This document shows positions 27,743 through 36,605 of a DNA stretch of 64,000 nt, piece after piece. The position numbers were made by a program, and so were the translations under genes. Source of the stretch: Breznakia pachnodae. GTDB lineage: Bacteria; Bacillota_I; Bacilli_A; Erysipelotrichales; Erysipelotrichaceae. Below the pieces are notes generated by a model. It was not told where the DNA came from and ran no database searches. It saw only the letters and a list, made by a program, of their open reading frames with translations. Position 1 is the first letter of the stretch; each line of letters begins with the position of its first letter. The stretch covers positions 1 through 64,000 of the forward strand of contig NZ_JAUSUR010000005.1 in NCBI RefSeq assembly GCF_030814225.1, written 5' to 3'.

Positions 27743-27818
27743 ATACCCACCTCTACTTACCTATTGTAACGCAAATTCTTAATAAGAAAAAGGGATTCCA
27801 TAGAACCCCTCGATAAAC

Positions 27819-30542
27819 TTAATCTAAAACTGACTGACAACGCTCACAAAGACCATCTTCTGCAGTTGAATCAGTGATGTTCCAGCATCTAGGACAAACA
27901 ACTCCTTCACACTTTTCTACTTTCACTTCTGCAACTTCATATTGATCCAGTGTTTCTTCTGTAAAAGAAACTTTAGAAACCGTTAACCATTGGTGAATAT
28001 TATCACCTAAGATTTCTTCCATCAATGCTTTATCAGTGTCATATACATGTAAGATTACATGTGCTTCTAATGGTTTACCAATTACTTTTTCATTACGTAC
28101 GTTTTCAATTGCCTTGAATACATCTTTACGGATGGCAAATAAACGATCCATCTTTTCACGAATCACTTCATCATCCTCAATACGATCAGGTGTATTAAAT
28201 GCTTGTAAATGCACACTTTCTTCATATGCTTCAAAGTGATCTGCAATCTCTTCAGCAGTATGAACCAAAATTGGTGCCCATAGTTTTAATAATGTATCAC
28301 AAACTTTATATAGTACTGTTTGCACTTGTCTTCTTCTTAAAGAATCTTTCTTTTCAATATATAAGATATCCTTAGTGAAATCTAAGTAGTACGCACTCAT
28401 CATATTTGTCATAAATGTTGTAAGTTTTGTTGTAATCATTGGATAGTCATATGTTACATATAAGTTTTTTACTTCATGGTTTAAATCATTAAGTAAAATT
28501 AAGATATGTTTATCCACAACACTTAGTTTATCTTCTGGTACCATATCAGCTTCACCAAAATCACTTGGGTTAATGTTTCCCAGAATAAACTTAAATGTAT
28601 TACGAACCTTACGGTAGTTTTCACTCACTTGTTTCAGGATTGAATCTCCCATTGAAACATCTTGTTGGTAGTCAACACTAGTTGCCCATAAACGTAAGAT
28701 ATCCGCACCATATTGAGAAGTAATTTTCGATGGACTCACTGCATTCCATTGCGACTTACTCATCTTCACTCCCTTTTCATCCATAACAAATCCATGAGAT
28801 AGAATTTGCTTGTATGGAGAATGTCCATATACTGCTGTACCAATAATTAGTGAAGAGTTAAACCATCCACGGTATTGGTCACTACCTTCAAAGTATAAAT
28901 CCGCTGGATAAGGAAGCCCTCTTGCAATCATCGCTTCGGTATGTGATGAACCAGAATCAAACCATACATCCATAGTATCTGTTTCTTTTGTGAACTCTCC
29001 ATTTGGACTACCTGGATGTGTATATCCTTCAGGTAACAAGTCTTTTGCATCACGCTCAAACCAGACGTTTGTTCCAAACTCTCCAATCAACTTAGAGAAG
29101 TGTTCAAATAAATCATGTTCCATGATTGGTGTACCATCTTCTGCATAGATAATTGGAATTGGTACTCCCCATGCTCTCTGACGTGAAATACACCAGTCAC
29201 CACGATCACGAATCATGTTATATAGACGTGTTTCACCCCATGCAGGAATCCAAGACACATCTTTAATTTCAGCTAATAATTCATTTCTAATCTTATCAAT
29301 CGATGCAAACCATTGTGTTGTTGCACGAAAGATAATTGGTTTCTTTGTTCTCCAGTCATGAGGATATGAATGGACAATGAATTCCAGTTTTAATAATGCA
29401 CCTAATTCTTCCAGTTTCATTGTAACTGTCTTATTTGCATCATCCACATATTGACCAACTAGGAAATCCCCAGCCTCTTCTGTCATTTTACCTTGTTCAT
29501 CAACTGGACAGAACGCAGGAAGTCCATACTTCATTCCAACCACAAAGTCATCTTCCCCGTGTCCTGGGGCCGTATGTACACAACCCGTACCTGCATCAGC
29601 AGTAACATGGTTACCCATGATTACTAATGATTCGCGGTCATAAAAAGGATGTTTTGTTGTAATCCCTTCCAGGTGTTCACCTCTGAATGTTTTTAAGATT
29701 TTCTTTTCTTTTAATTCTAACTTTTCCCATAAACTATCGATTAGCTCTTTTAAAACTACTAAGTTTCCTTTTTCACTTTCAACAAGTGCATATTCCATTC
29801 TTGGATTCAAACAGATTGCAAGGTTTGCTGGAATTGTCCAAGGAGTTGTTGTCCAGATAACAAAGTTATCTTCATTTTCTAAAATTCCTTTTCCATCTTT
29901 TACCGCAAACTTCACAAAAATAGTAGGACTCTTAATATCCTTATATTCGATTTCTGCTTCTGCTAACGCTGTTTCACTTGATGGAGACCAGTATACTGGC
30001 TTTAACCCTTGATAGATCAATCCATCAGTTGCCATCTTACCAAAGATTTTAATTTGATGTTCTTCAAATTCTTTTGTAAGCGTTAAATAAGGATGATCAT
30101 AGTCACCAATACTACCTAGTGCCTGAAATCCTTTCTTTTGGTTTTCTACTTGTTCAAGTGCATAGTCATAACATAACTTTCTAAAATCTTCGATTTTCAT
30201 CTCTTTACGATTATGACCTAATTTTTGAATTGCTGTTTCAATTGGTAATCCATGTGTATCCCAACCTGGAATAAATGGAGTCTTATAACCCATCATAAAT
30301 CTAGAACGTACAATTACATCCTTTAATGATTTATTAAGCGCATGTCCCAAGTGAATTTCACCATTTGCATATGGAGGCCCATCATGCAATACGAATTGCT
30401 CTGCACCTTCTCTTTTTTCTAACATTTTTTCATACAATTTTTCATCTAGCCAACGTTGTTGAAATTTAGGTTCTTTTGTAGGAAGTTTCCCTCTCATTTC
30501 AAAATCGGTCTTTGGCATAAGTAACGTGTCTTTATATTCCAT
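27819..30542 (-). CDS. ileS: Isoleucyl-tRNA synthetase
   Basis: This class I aminoacyl-tRNA synthetase charges tRNA-Ile. The 907-residue protein shows the HIGH-type motif GEIHLGHALN (about residues 61-70), the editing (CP1) domain, the KMSKS motif KGVKMSKSQW (about residue 590), an anticodon-binding domain, and a C-terminal zinc ribbon with CPRCW and CERC (about residues 883-902), which places it in the common bacterial type. It is preceded by an Ile T-box leader and follows divIVA, as in the sepF-ylmH-divIVA-ileS order of Bacillus. Confidence 0.98.
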   Translation of the reverse strand: MEYKDTLLMPKTDFEMRGKLPTKEPKFQQRWLDEKLYEKMLEKREGAEQFVLHDGPPYANGEIHLGHALNKSLKDVIVRSRFMMGYKTPFIPGWDTHGLPIETAIQKLGHNRKEMKIEDFRKLCYDYALEQVENQKKGFQALGSIGDYDHPYLTLTKEFEEHQIKIFGKMATDGLIYQGLKPVYWSPSSETALAEAEIEYKDIKSPTIFVKFAVKDGKGILENEDNFVIWTTTPWTIPANLAICLNPRMEYALVESEKGNLVVLKELIDSLWEKLELKEKKILKTFRGEHLEGITTKHPFYDRESLVIMGNHVTADAGTGCVHTAPGHGEDDFVVGMKYGLPAFCPVDEQGKMTEEAGDFLVGQYVDDANKTVTMKLEELGALLKLEFIVHSYPHDWRTKKPIIFRATTQWFASIDKIRNELLAEIKDVSWIPAWGETRLYNMIRDRGDWCISRQRAWGVPIPIIYAEDGTPIMEHDLFEHFSKLIGEFGTNVWFERDAKDLLPEGYTHPGSPNGEFTKETDTMDVWFDSGSSHTEAMIARGLPYPADLYFEGSDQYRGWFNSSLIIGTAVYGHSPYKQILSHGFVMDEKGVKMSKSQWNAVSPSKITSQYGADILRLWATSVDYQQDVSMGDSILKQVSENYRKVRNTFKFILGNINPSDFGEADMVPEDKLSVVDKHILILLNDLNHEVKNLYVTYDYPMITTKLTTFMTNMMSAYYLDFTKDILYIEKKDSLRRRQVQTVLYKVCDTLLKLWAPILVHTAEEIADHFEAYEESVHLQAFNTPDRIEDDEVIREKMDRLFAIRKDVFKAIENVRNEKVIGKPLEAHVILHVYDTDKALMEEILGDNIHQWLTVSKVSFTEETLDQYEVAEVKVEKCEGVVCPRCWNITDSTAEDGLCERCQSVLD

Positions 30543-30562
30543 TTCTTTTCCTCCTTAAATAT

Positions 30563-30775
30563 AAAAAAGTCATCCTTAACGCATAAGGACGACTATAAAT
30601 CGCGGTACCACCTTAGTTCATCTTCTACAAGCGAAGATGCTCTTCATTACTGTAACGTAGCGACCCGTCTTATCTTACTAGTTTCAGATAAGCTACTCCT
30701 AAGTGATATCTTCATGAATGTTGTCTTTGCTTTTCACCAACCAGCAATTCTCTGCGCACTTCATTTCATCAAGCA
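30563..30775 (-). ncRNA. T-box leader controlling ileS (isoleucine)
   Basis: The minus strand carries the T-box sequence AAGGTGGTACCGCG (within 30601-30615), which pairs with the 3' end of uncharged tRNA. It is followed by a terminator stem GTCGTCCTTA/TTAAGGATGAC (30569-30593) and six U (30563-30568). The upstream stem I region has an AGAGA element (30745-30755 area) and a specifier loop GAAGATATCA with codon ATC (30705-30707), which reads isoleucine. The leader starts right at the divIVA stop codon. Confidence 0.93.
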
Positions 30776-30779
30776 TGTC

Positions 30780-31241
30780 TTAATCTTTGTATTTCTTTTC
30801 CATTAATTCTACATTAGGAATGGGTGGAATGTCAAATCCATCAATTGCATCTGATAATAATACCAGTTGTTCATTCAGATTTGTTTTAATTTCATTCGCT
30901 TCAATTCCCAGTTTTGATATATTAATTAATATTGTACGAGCATTCATAAGTGCTTCCTTTATAATCATATCGGCATTATTGTTTGCACTAGTCACAATGC
31001 TGTTTGCTTCATGTAATGCCATCTTGGTCATATCTTTCGCTGCACGCTCTTTTATATCAATATTTCGTTGTAACTGTTCATACTTATGTTTGTATGACTC
31101 AATCTTTCTAGCACTATCTTCTTCTTGTTTCTTGTAGGCTTCCAGTTTCTTTGTAAGTTCATCGATTTCTTCCTGAGCCTTTGCAAATGCATCATCAACT
31201 TGAAAACGATTATAGCCTTGTTTCATAGTATCAAATTGCAT
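30780..31241 (-). CDS. divIVA: DivIVA-domain cell division/polarity protein (short)
   Basis: The 153-residue protein starts with a DivIVA-type segment (MKQGYNRFQVDDAFAKAQEEIDEL, about residues 5-28) and continues as a long coiled coil (about 25-100), then a second helical part. DivIVA proteins mark negatively curved membranes at poles and septa. Its place between ylmH and ileS is the standard DivIVA locus. It lacks part of the usual C-terminal region, as the family norm in Bacillus is about 164 residues or more. Confidence 0.88.
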   Translation of the reverse strand: MQFDTMKQGYNRFQVDDAFAKAQEEIDELTKKLEAYKKQEEDSARKIESYKHKYEQLQRNIDIKERAAKDMTKMALHEANSIVTSANNNADMIIKEALMNARTILINISKLGIEANEIKTNLNEQLVLLSDAIDGFDIPPIPNVELMEKKYKD

Positions 31242-31252
31242 CCTGCACCTCC

Positions 31253-32014
31253 TTACCTGTACTTACCAATACGAATACAATGACGATTGCTTCGTGTTGT
31301 CCGCTCTAAATCTTCAACTTTGAATCTACCATATCCACGAATGGACAGCGTACAATAATTATTGCATAAGTAAGCGCAATCTTCAAGAGGAACATGATTA
31401 ACTTTCACAAGTCCTTCCTGTACTATTTTTTTTGCTTTTTCTCTAGATAAATTTGTAATTGCTGCAACTAATACATCCAAACGAAATGATGAAACAACCT
31501 TATCTTTATAGTCATATTCTACTGCAAATACAATTTCTTCATCATATTCTTTAAACTCGACAACACATCGTTTTACTTGTCTTAATTCCAGTTTAATAAA
31601 ATTCGCAATATCTCGATTCACAAAAATAAAGATATTTCCATTATCCACGATAATATCTCCAAACTGATTACGCTCAATTCCCAAATGCATAAGCGCACCC
31701 AGTACATCACGATGATTGATCGAATAATACTTTGTATCATAAACTGCTTTTAAACAAACAATTGGAAAAGGAATATCCAAGTCCTCATAACTGATTAAGC
31801 ACTTCTTATACTCACTATTCTCATATCCACCATCAAATAACAGTTGCATTTTCTTACCTACATAACTTCTTATAATTTCCTGTTGTACAGACGACAAAAA
31901 AGGAGTGAAAACTTTACGATAAGTTCCTACCTGATCCAAGTAGTCTTCTATCCTTGAGATAAAATCTTCATTCCCTTTAAAATGTATCGATGTTTGTTGT
32001 CGATTATTCTTCAT
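31253..32014 (-). CDS. ylmH: S4-domain RNA-binding protein YlmH
   Basis: YlmH-type proteins bind stalled 50S subunits with peptidyl-tRNA and are encoded in division clusters. The protein begins MKNNRQQTSIHFKGNEDFI, similar to the start of Bacillus YlmH, and has a C-terminal S4 RNA-binding domain (about residues 175-235, SSFRLDVLVAAITNLSREKAKKIVQEGLVKVNH). The start at 32014 was chosen because the longer frame to 32113 only reads sepF out of frame. No strong ribosome binding site precedes it; the 11-base overlap with sepF suggests translational coupling. Confidence 0.88.
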   Translation of the reverse strand: MKNNRQQTSIHFKGNEDFISRIEDYLDQVGTYRKVFTPFLSSVQQEIIRSYVGKKMQLLFDGGYENSEYKKCLISYEDLDIPFPIVCLKAVYDTKYYSINHRDVLGALMHLGIERNQFGDIIVDNGNIFIFVNRDIANFIKLELRQVKRCVVEFKEYDEEIVFAVEYDYKDKVVSSFRLDVLVAAITNLSREKAKKIVQEGLVKVNHVPLEDCAYLCNNYCTLSIRGYGRFKVEDLERTTRSNRHCIRIGKYR

Positions 32015-32414
32015 CACTTTCAGCGCTTTGTTCAGAACTGATTTTTCCATGTACGCCCATTGTTCTTGGTGTACATAAAATAACGTTTGTTCCAATTTTT
32101 TCAATTGTTCCATCTAGCGCGTAAATAACACCTGATAAGAAATCAATCGTTCTTTGAGCGTACTCTCTAGTTAATTTATGTAAGTTAACTACAACTGCAC
32201 GGTTCTCTTTCAAACGTTTCGCAACTTCATTCACCTCATCATAAGCTCTTGGTTCAAATAATACCATTTTTGTATCACTAGCCAATTTTGATACAGCTTT
32301 TGACTTTGGTTGTTCATATCTAGAAATTGACTCTACTTCTTGTTCGTCATATTCAATTACTTCTTCTTCATCCATTGGTGAGATGAATTCTTTGATTTTT
32401 TGTCCAATACCCAT
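32004..32414 (-). CDS. sepF: Cell division protein SepF
   Basis: SepF bundles FtsZ filaments and anchors them to the membrane. The 136-residue protein has an N-terminal amphipathic membrane-binding helix (MGIGQKIKEFI), a flexible acidic linker, and the SepF core (about residues 45-125) with VLFEPRAYDEVNEVAKRL, AVVVNLHKLTREYAQRTIDFLSG and GTNVILCTP. It is first in the sepF-ylmH-divIVA operon. ylmG, often found between sepF and ylmH, is absent. Confidence 0.95.
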   Translation of the reverse strand: MGIGQKIKEFISPMDEEEVIEYDEQEVESISRYEQPKSKAVSKLASDTKMVLFEPRAYDEVNEVAKRLKENRAVVVNLHKLTREYAQRTIDFLSGVIYALDGTIEKIGTNVILCTPRTMGVHGKISSEQSAESDEE

Positions 32415-32450
32415 AGCAAATATACCTCCACCTTTATACTACTTTCCTAA

Positions 32451-32479
32451 AGTATAACATATCTCAAAACCTTAAACAA
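32451..32479 (-). promoter_or_regulatory. Promoter of sepF operon
   Basis: TTGTTT (32474-32479) and TATACT (32451-32456) on the minus strand are separated by 17 bases, with GGAGG following before the sepF start codon at 32414. Confidence 0.55.
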
Positions 32480-32525
32480 CAAACTTATTATAATCTATAA
32501 CTGACTTTTTTCATAGTCATACAAA

Positions 32526-32551
32526 TGAAAAAACACTACAAATTGCAGTGT
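32526..32551 (-). terminator. Terminator of thrC-thrB-ACT operon
   Basis: ACACT (32533-32537) and AGTGT (32547-32551) flank an inner CAA/TTG pairing with one mismatch. An A-run at 32528-32533 gives the U-run on the minus transcript. It begins at the stop codon of the ACT regulator gene. Confidence 0.65.
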
Positions 32552-32992
32552 CTATTCAATTGACATTAAATTTACTTTCGATACACCTTTTATATCACTT
32601 AATTGTTTTAAAAGTGTATGGATTTCACCTTTCATTTCTTTTACTCCCATACTGAGAATAACACTTGCTTTTTTCTGCATTGGAATGTTCTGATTAATGG
32701 TCATAATATTACAGCCATAATTAGATATTGTATTCAATGCTTCCGACAAAATTCCACGCTCATCACTGAGCACAAATGAAATTAATGCTTTTCTTTCCAA
32801 CAAAGTACTTGTACTAGGTACAAACACATGATCTTTGTATTTATAGTAAGCACTTCTAGAAATGCCTACCTTCTTTACAGCATCACTGACCTGGGTGTAT
32901 TCACCACTGTCCATCATCTGTTTTACCTTAATTACTTTATCAAATACTTCAGGTAATACTTCCCTGTTTACAATTAAAAAGTTTTCTAACAT
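32552..32992 (-). CDS. thrR: HTH-ACT regulator of threonine biosynthesis (ThrR/PheB family)
   Basis: The 146-residue protein has an N-terminal helix-turn-helix (YTQVSDAVKKVGISRSAYYKYKDHVF, about residues 32-57) and a C-terminal ACT domain (about 70-144, ALISFVLSDERGILSEALNTISNYGCNIMTI) that normally binds an amino acid. This is the UPF0735/PheB family. The Bacillus homologue, renamed ThrR, represses threonine genes, and here the gene is the last in thrC-thrB-thrR, overlapping thrB by seven bases. I infer that it senses threonine and acts at the divergent thrC/hom promoters. Confidence 0.85.
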   Translation of the reverse strand: MLENFLIVNREVLPEVFDKVIKVKQMMDSGEYTQVSDAVKKVGISRSAYYKYKDHVFVPSTSTLLERKALISFVLSDERGILSEALNTISNYGCNIMTINQNIPMQKKASVILSMGVKEMKGEIHTLLKQLSDIKGVSKVNLMSIE

Positions 32993-33858
32993 AGACTTGC
33001 TCCTGCTCGATCAACATCCAACATTACGCATTTCCATCCATATTCTAATTTATCCAGACGTTTCTGGATTGCTTCCACCTGCTCAGTATCACGCATCACA
33101 TTCATCAGCGTAGATCCACTTCCTGAGATATAGAAACACACACTTTCTATTTCCTCACAAATCGCACGGACTTCATCATATTCATGAATCAGAGGTTTTC
33201 GATAAGGTTCATGAACCTCATCACTCATTACCTCTGACAATATATTTGATTCATACATTTCAAACCCTTTTAACACAACACTTAATTTTGCGCTGTTTCT
33301 TACTGCAGTCGCAAATGGTAATTCTTTTGGTAATACTTTTCTCGCTTCTTCTGTTTTCGTTTCAAAGTCTGGAATAAGTGCCAGAAAATGAAATCGTTCA
33401 TCAACCAGATAAGGAACACTGATTACACTTTTTTCACTTTGATAGGATGCCATCAACCCCCCATAGATTGCTGGTGCGACATTATCCGGATGCCCTTCTA
33501 TCTCTGTACATATGTTTAAGATTGCTTCCTTATCAATTGCCGTGTTTGTAAGTTCATATGCCCCTAGCACACCACCTACTACACAAGTAGCACTGCTACC
33601 TAATCCTCTTGAGACAGGTACATTGCTGTCAATGATAATCGATACTCCTTTTACTTCTTTCTTTAAATATGCTAATGCCTTTAAGAATGAAGTATATACA
33701 AGATTATCTTCGTTTTGAAAACGTTCTTCACAACCACTGATTGAGAATTCATCCGTTTCCTCAAATGTAAAATAAGTATACAGGTTCAAAGCGATTCCTA
33801 AGCAATCAAAGCCAACCCCTACGTTCGCTGTTGTTGCCGGCACTTGAATCTTTACCAT
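32986..33858 (-). CDS. thrB: Homoserine kinase
   Basis: The enzyme phosphorylates homoserine with ATP in threonine synthesis. The 290-residue GHMP kinase has the N-terminal MVKIQVPATTANVGVGFDCLG, the ATP-binding PVSRGLGSSATCVVGG (about residues 83-98), GHPDNVAPAIYGG, and a C-terminal ISGSGSTLM motif. It lies one base after thrC and overlaps thrR, so the three genes form one transcript. Confidence 0.97.
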   Translation of the reverse strand: MVKIQVPATTANVGVGFDCLGIALNLYTYFTFEETDEFSISGCEERFQNEDNLVYTSFLKALAYLKKEVKGVSIIIDSNVPVSRGLGSSATCVVGGVLGAYELTNTAIDKEAILNICTEIEGHPDNVAPAIYGGLMASYQSEKSVISVPYLVDERFHFLALIPDFETKTEEARKVLPKELPFATAVRNSAKLSVVLKGFEMYESNILSEVMSDEVHEPYRKPLIHEYDEVRAICEEIESVCFYISGSGSTLMNVMRDTEQVEAIQKRLDKLEYGWKCVMLDVDRAGASLC

Positions 33859-33859
33859 A

Positions 33860-35341
33860 TTAAATCTCCTTTACATTTTTTAATACATATTCCTTCATTT
33901 CATCTTTTTCAATTACATCTTCATGAAGTACAGGTAATTTATCTAAGTCTTGTAAGTTCTTAGGAATTGCAACTCCTGTTTCTTCATTCAGTTTCTTCAT
34001 TAATTCAAACTCATCACCAGCATCATCACTATGAAGTGAATGATACACGCTATCAGTAAATTTATATGGAGAAGCAGTTGATAATACAACATTCTTATGT
34101 TCCTTATCCACGTCATCCAACAATACCTTATAAGCTACTGCTGTATGTGGATCTAATAAGTAATCATCTTTTTCATATACCGTCTTGATTGTTTCTGCCG
34201 TTTGTTCATTTGTTGCATAACCACAAGTGAAGTCTTTTTGAATTGATTTCAATACATCTTCTTTTACTTTATAAGAACCTTTTGTATTTAATTCATCCAT
34301 AATTTCCTTAATATAAGCATTGTCACATCCACTAGCATAATACAGTAGACGCTCCAAGTTTGAAGAAATCAAAATATCCATACTTGGAGATATTGTCTTT
34401 AAGAAATTACGTTTACGATTATATTCACCACTTTGAATAAAGTCATATAATACATTGTTGTCATTTGAAGCACAAACAAGTTTATTTACTGGTAATCCAA
34501 TTTGTTTAGCATAATACCCAGCTAATATATTTCCAAAGTTTCCAGTAGGAACAATATAGTTCACCTTGTCTCCCATTTTGATTTCACCAGTCTTTACTAA
34601 TTGTGCATACGCGTAGAAGTAGTAAACCATCTGTGGAATCAGACGTCCAATATTTATCGAGTTGGCACTTGACAGACGAATATTTTCTTTTGCTAATTCT
34701 GCTTTGAATGCGTCGTCTACAAACAACTTTTTAATTCCACTTTGTGCATCATCAAAGTTCCCTTCAATTGCACATACCTTTACATTCTTTCCCTGTTGGG
34801 TTTTCATTTGCGTTTCCTGCACTTTTGAAACTCCATCATTTGGATAGAACACCATAATCTTCGTTTTATCAACATCCTTGAATCCTTCAAGTGCTGCCTT
34901 ACCAGTATCTCCGCTTGTTGCAGTTAAGATAAGAACATCATAGTCTGCGTTTGTTTTCTTTAATGATGTACTTGTAAGTTGTGGAAGCATTGATAATCCA
35001 ACATCTTTAAATGCACTCGTAGGTCCATTAAATAATTCCAATACAAATGCATCGCTTAATTTTACTAACGGAGTAATTTCATCCGTTGAAAACTTTCCTT
35101 TATATGCATTGTATACACAGTCCTTAATTTCTTCTTTTGTGAAGTCGTCAAGAAATACTGTTAATACATCTTGTGCAATCTCATAATAGTCTTTATCTGC
35201 TAATGAAGAAACATCCAACTTTCTTGATGTTAAATCGCTTAATACAAACAATCCTCCATCGTTGCTTAACCCTTGTAGGATTGCCTTTGCTGGCTCGATT
35301 CTTTCATTTTTGTCTCGTGTACTTTCATAAACTTTATTCAT
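33860..35341 (-). CDS. thrC: Threonine synthase
   Basis: This PLP enzyme converts O-phosphohomoserine to threonine. The 493-residue protein is the long form: YESTRDKNER at the start, LSNDGGLFV, the PLP lysine in FNGPTSAFKDVGLSMLP (about residues 106-122), and TATSGDTGKAALEGF for phosphate binding. The start at 35341 has AAGGAGA upstream. The longer frame to 35449 runs through the promoter region and was rejected. Confidence 0.96.
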   Translation of the reverse strand: MNKVYESTRDKNERIEPAKAILQGLSNDGGLFVLSDLTSRKLDVSSLADKDYYEIAQDVLTVFLDDFTKEEIKDCVYNAYKGKFSTDEITPLVKLSDAFVLELFNGPTSAFKDVGLSMLPQLTSTSLKKTNADYDVLILTATSGDTGKAALEGFKDVDKTKIMVFYPNDGVSKVQETQMKTQQGKNVKVCAIEGNFDDAQSGIKKLFVDDAFKAELAKENIRLSSANSINIGRLIPQMVYYFYAYAQLVKTGEIKMGDKVNYIVPTGNFGNILAGYYAKQIGLPVNKLVCASNDNNVLYDFIQSGEYNRKRNFLKTISPSMDILISSNLERLLYYASGCDNAYIKEIMDELNTKGSYKVKEDVLKSIQKDFTCGYATNEQTAETIKTVYEKDDYLLDPHTAVAYKVLLDDVDKEHKNVVLSTASPYKFTDSVYHSLHSDDAGDEFELMKKLNEETGVAIPKNLQDLDKLPVLHEDVIEKDEMKEYVLKNVKEI

Positions 35342-35353
35342 AAAAATATCTCC

Positions 35354-35382
35354 TTGCTTTCTTACTTTACCTATGATACAAT
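35354..35382 (+). promoter_or_regulatory. Promoter of hom-lysC-asd
   Basis: TTGCTT (35354-35359) and TACAAT (35377-35382) are separated by 17 bases. The -10 overlaps the -10 of the divergent thrC promoter. Confidence 0.55.
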
Positions 35383-35401
35383 GTTTCTCATTAGAAAACA
35401 A
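35373..35401 (-). promoter_or_regulatory. Promoter of thrC-thrB-thrR, overlapping the hom promoter
   Basis: On the minus strand TTGTTT (35396-35401) and TATCAT (35373-35378) are 17 bases apart. The element shares bases with the opposing hom promoter, so RNA polymerase can occupy only one at a time and one repressor site could control both. Confidence 0.55.
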
Positions 35402-35436
35402 GTGTTTTTTTACGAAAGACATAAACGGAGGAGAAT

Positions 35437-36600
35437 ATGAAAATTGCAATATTAGGGTATGGTACGATTGGTACTGGAGTATATGAGATTATCCAGCAAT
35501 ATACAGCATCAGATCTTCAAGATTTAGAAGTAGTAAAAGTATTGGATTTACCACAAAACAAAGACAAACTAGATATCATCACAAGTGATATCAATGATAT
35601 TGTATTGGATCCACAGATTGATTGTGTTGTGGAAGTAATGGGTGGAATTCATCCTGCGTATGAATTCATTAGCGCAGCATTAACAAACAAGAAACATGTA
35701 GTAACAGCCAACAAGGCAGTTGTTGCAGCACATATTGAAGAGTTTACTGCTCTTGCTAATAAAAATGGAGTGCGTTTCTTATTTGAAGCAAGTACTGGTG
35801 GTGGAATCCCTTGGATTGCAAGTTTAAAGAAAGCAAAACGTATTGATGATATTCATCATTTCTATGGTATCTTTAATGGAACTGGTAACTATATATTAGA
35901 TGCTATGACCCGTCAGGGAAAAGACTTTGATGTTGTATTAAAGAAAGCACAGGAATTGGGATATGCAGAAGCAGACCCAAGTGCTGATATTGATGGATAT
36001 GATGTACAGAATAAAGTTGTAATTTCTAGTGCTGTTGCATTCAATGCACTTGTTGATATGAAAGAATTCTTATGTTATGGAATTCGTAACATTACAAAAG
36101 CGGATATTGAATACTTTAAAAACTTAGGTTTTACAATTAAATATATTGGTGAAGCAACAATGAATCAAAATCATTATGAAGCATTTGTAATGCCGAACCT
36201 ATTTGATCAAAGTGCTGTTGAAGCAAATATTAATTCTAACTTCAATATTGCAACGCTGAATGGTCAAAGCATTGGTCCATTAAAGTTTTATGGACAAGGT
36301 GCTGGTAAATTACCAACAGCAAATGCAATCGTTCAGGATGTAATTGATATTGAATGTCCTCATACTGCTTATAATCTTGATTTCTCAAATCAGTTAACTT
36401 ATAAAGCAGTTCAAAAGAATGCATTCGTCATTCGCACAAACACAAAAGTAGAAGATGTTAATATTAATAAAGTAGAAGAAGTAGCTTCTAACTATTATTT
36501 ACATACAAAAGAAATTGATGCAGATGCATTAAGAGAATTAGTAGACAAGTGTAATGACAAAGGTGTGTTTGTTGCTAAAGTAGCAAAGTTTGAGGGGTAA
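35437..36600 (+). CDS. hom: Homoserine dehydrogenase
   Basis: The enzyme reduces aspartate semialdehyde to homoserine. The 387-residue protein has an N-terminal NAD(P) motif ILGYGTIGTGVYEI (about residues 4-17), VVTANKAVVA (about 87-96), FEASTGGGIPW and NGTGNYILDAM (about residues 147-157), plus the catalytic region YAEADPSADIDGYD. The C-terminus is shorter than in Bacillus Hom (about 430 residues): only a fragment resembling an ACT domain follows the catalytic part. Feedback control may therefore be weaker or rest on the upstream regulator. GGAGGAG precedes the start. Confidence 0.96.
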   Translation: MKIAILGYGTIGTGVYEIIQQYTASDLQDLEVVKVLDLPQNKDKLDIITSDINDIVLDPQIDCVVEVMGGIHPAYEFISAALTNKKHVVTANKAVVAAHIEEFTALANKNGVRFLFEASTGGGIPWIASLKKAKRIDDIHHFYGIFNGTGNYILDAMTRQGKDFDVVLKKAQELGYAEADPSADIDGYDVQNKVVISSAVAFNALVDMKEFLCYGIRNITKADIEYFKNLGFTIKYIGEATMNQNHYEAFVMPNLFDQSAVEANINSNFNIATLNGQSIGPLKFYGQGAGKLPTANAIVQDVIDIECPHTAYNLDFSNQLTYKAVQKNAFVIRTNTKVEDVNINKVEEVASNYYLHTKEIDADALRELVDKCNDKGVFVAKVAKFEG

Positions 36601-36605
36601 TAGAA

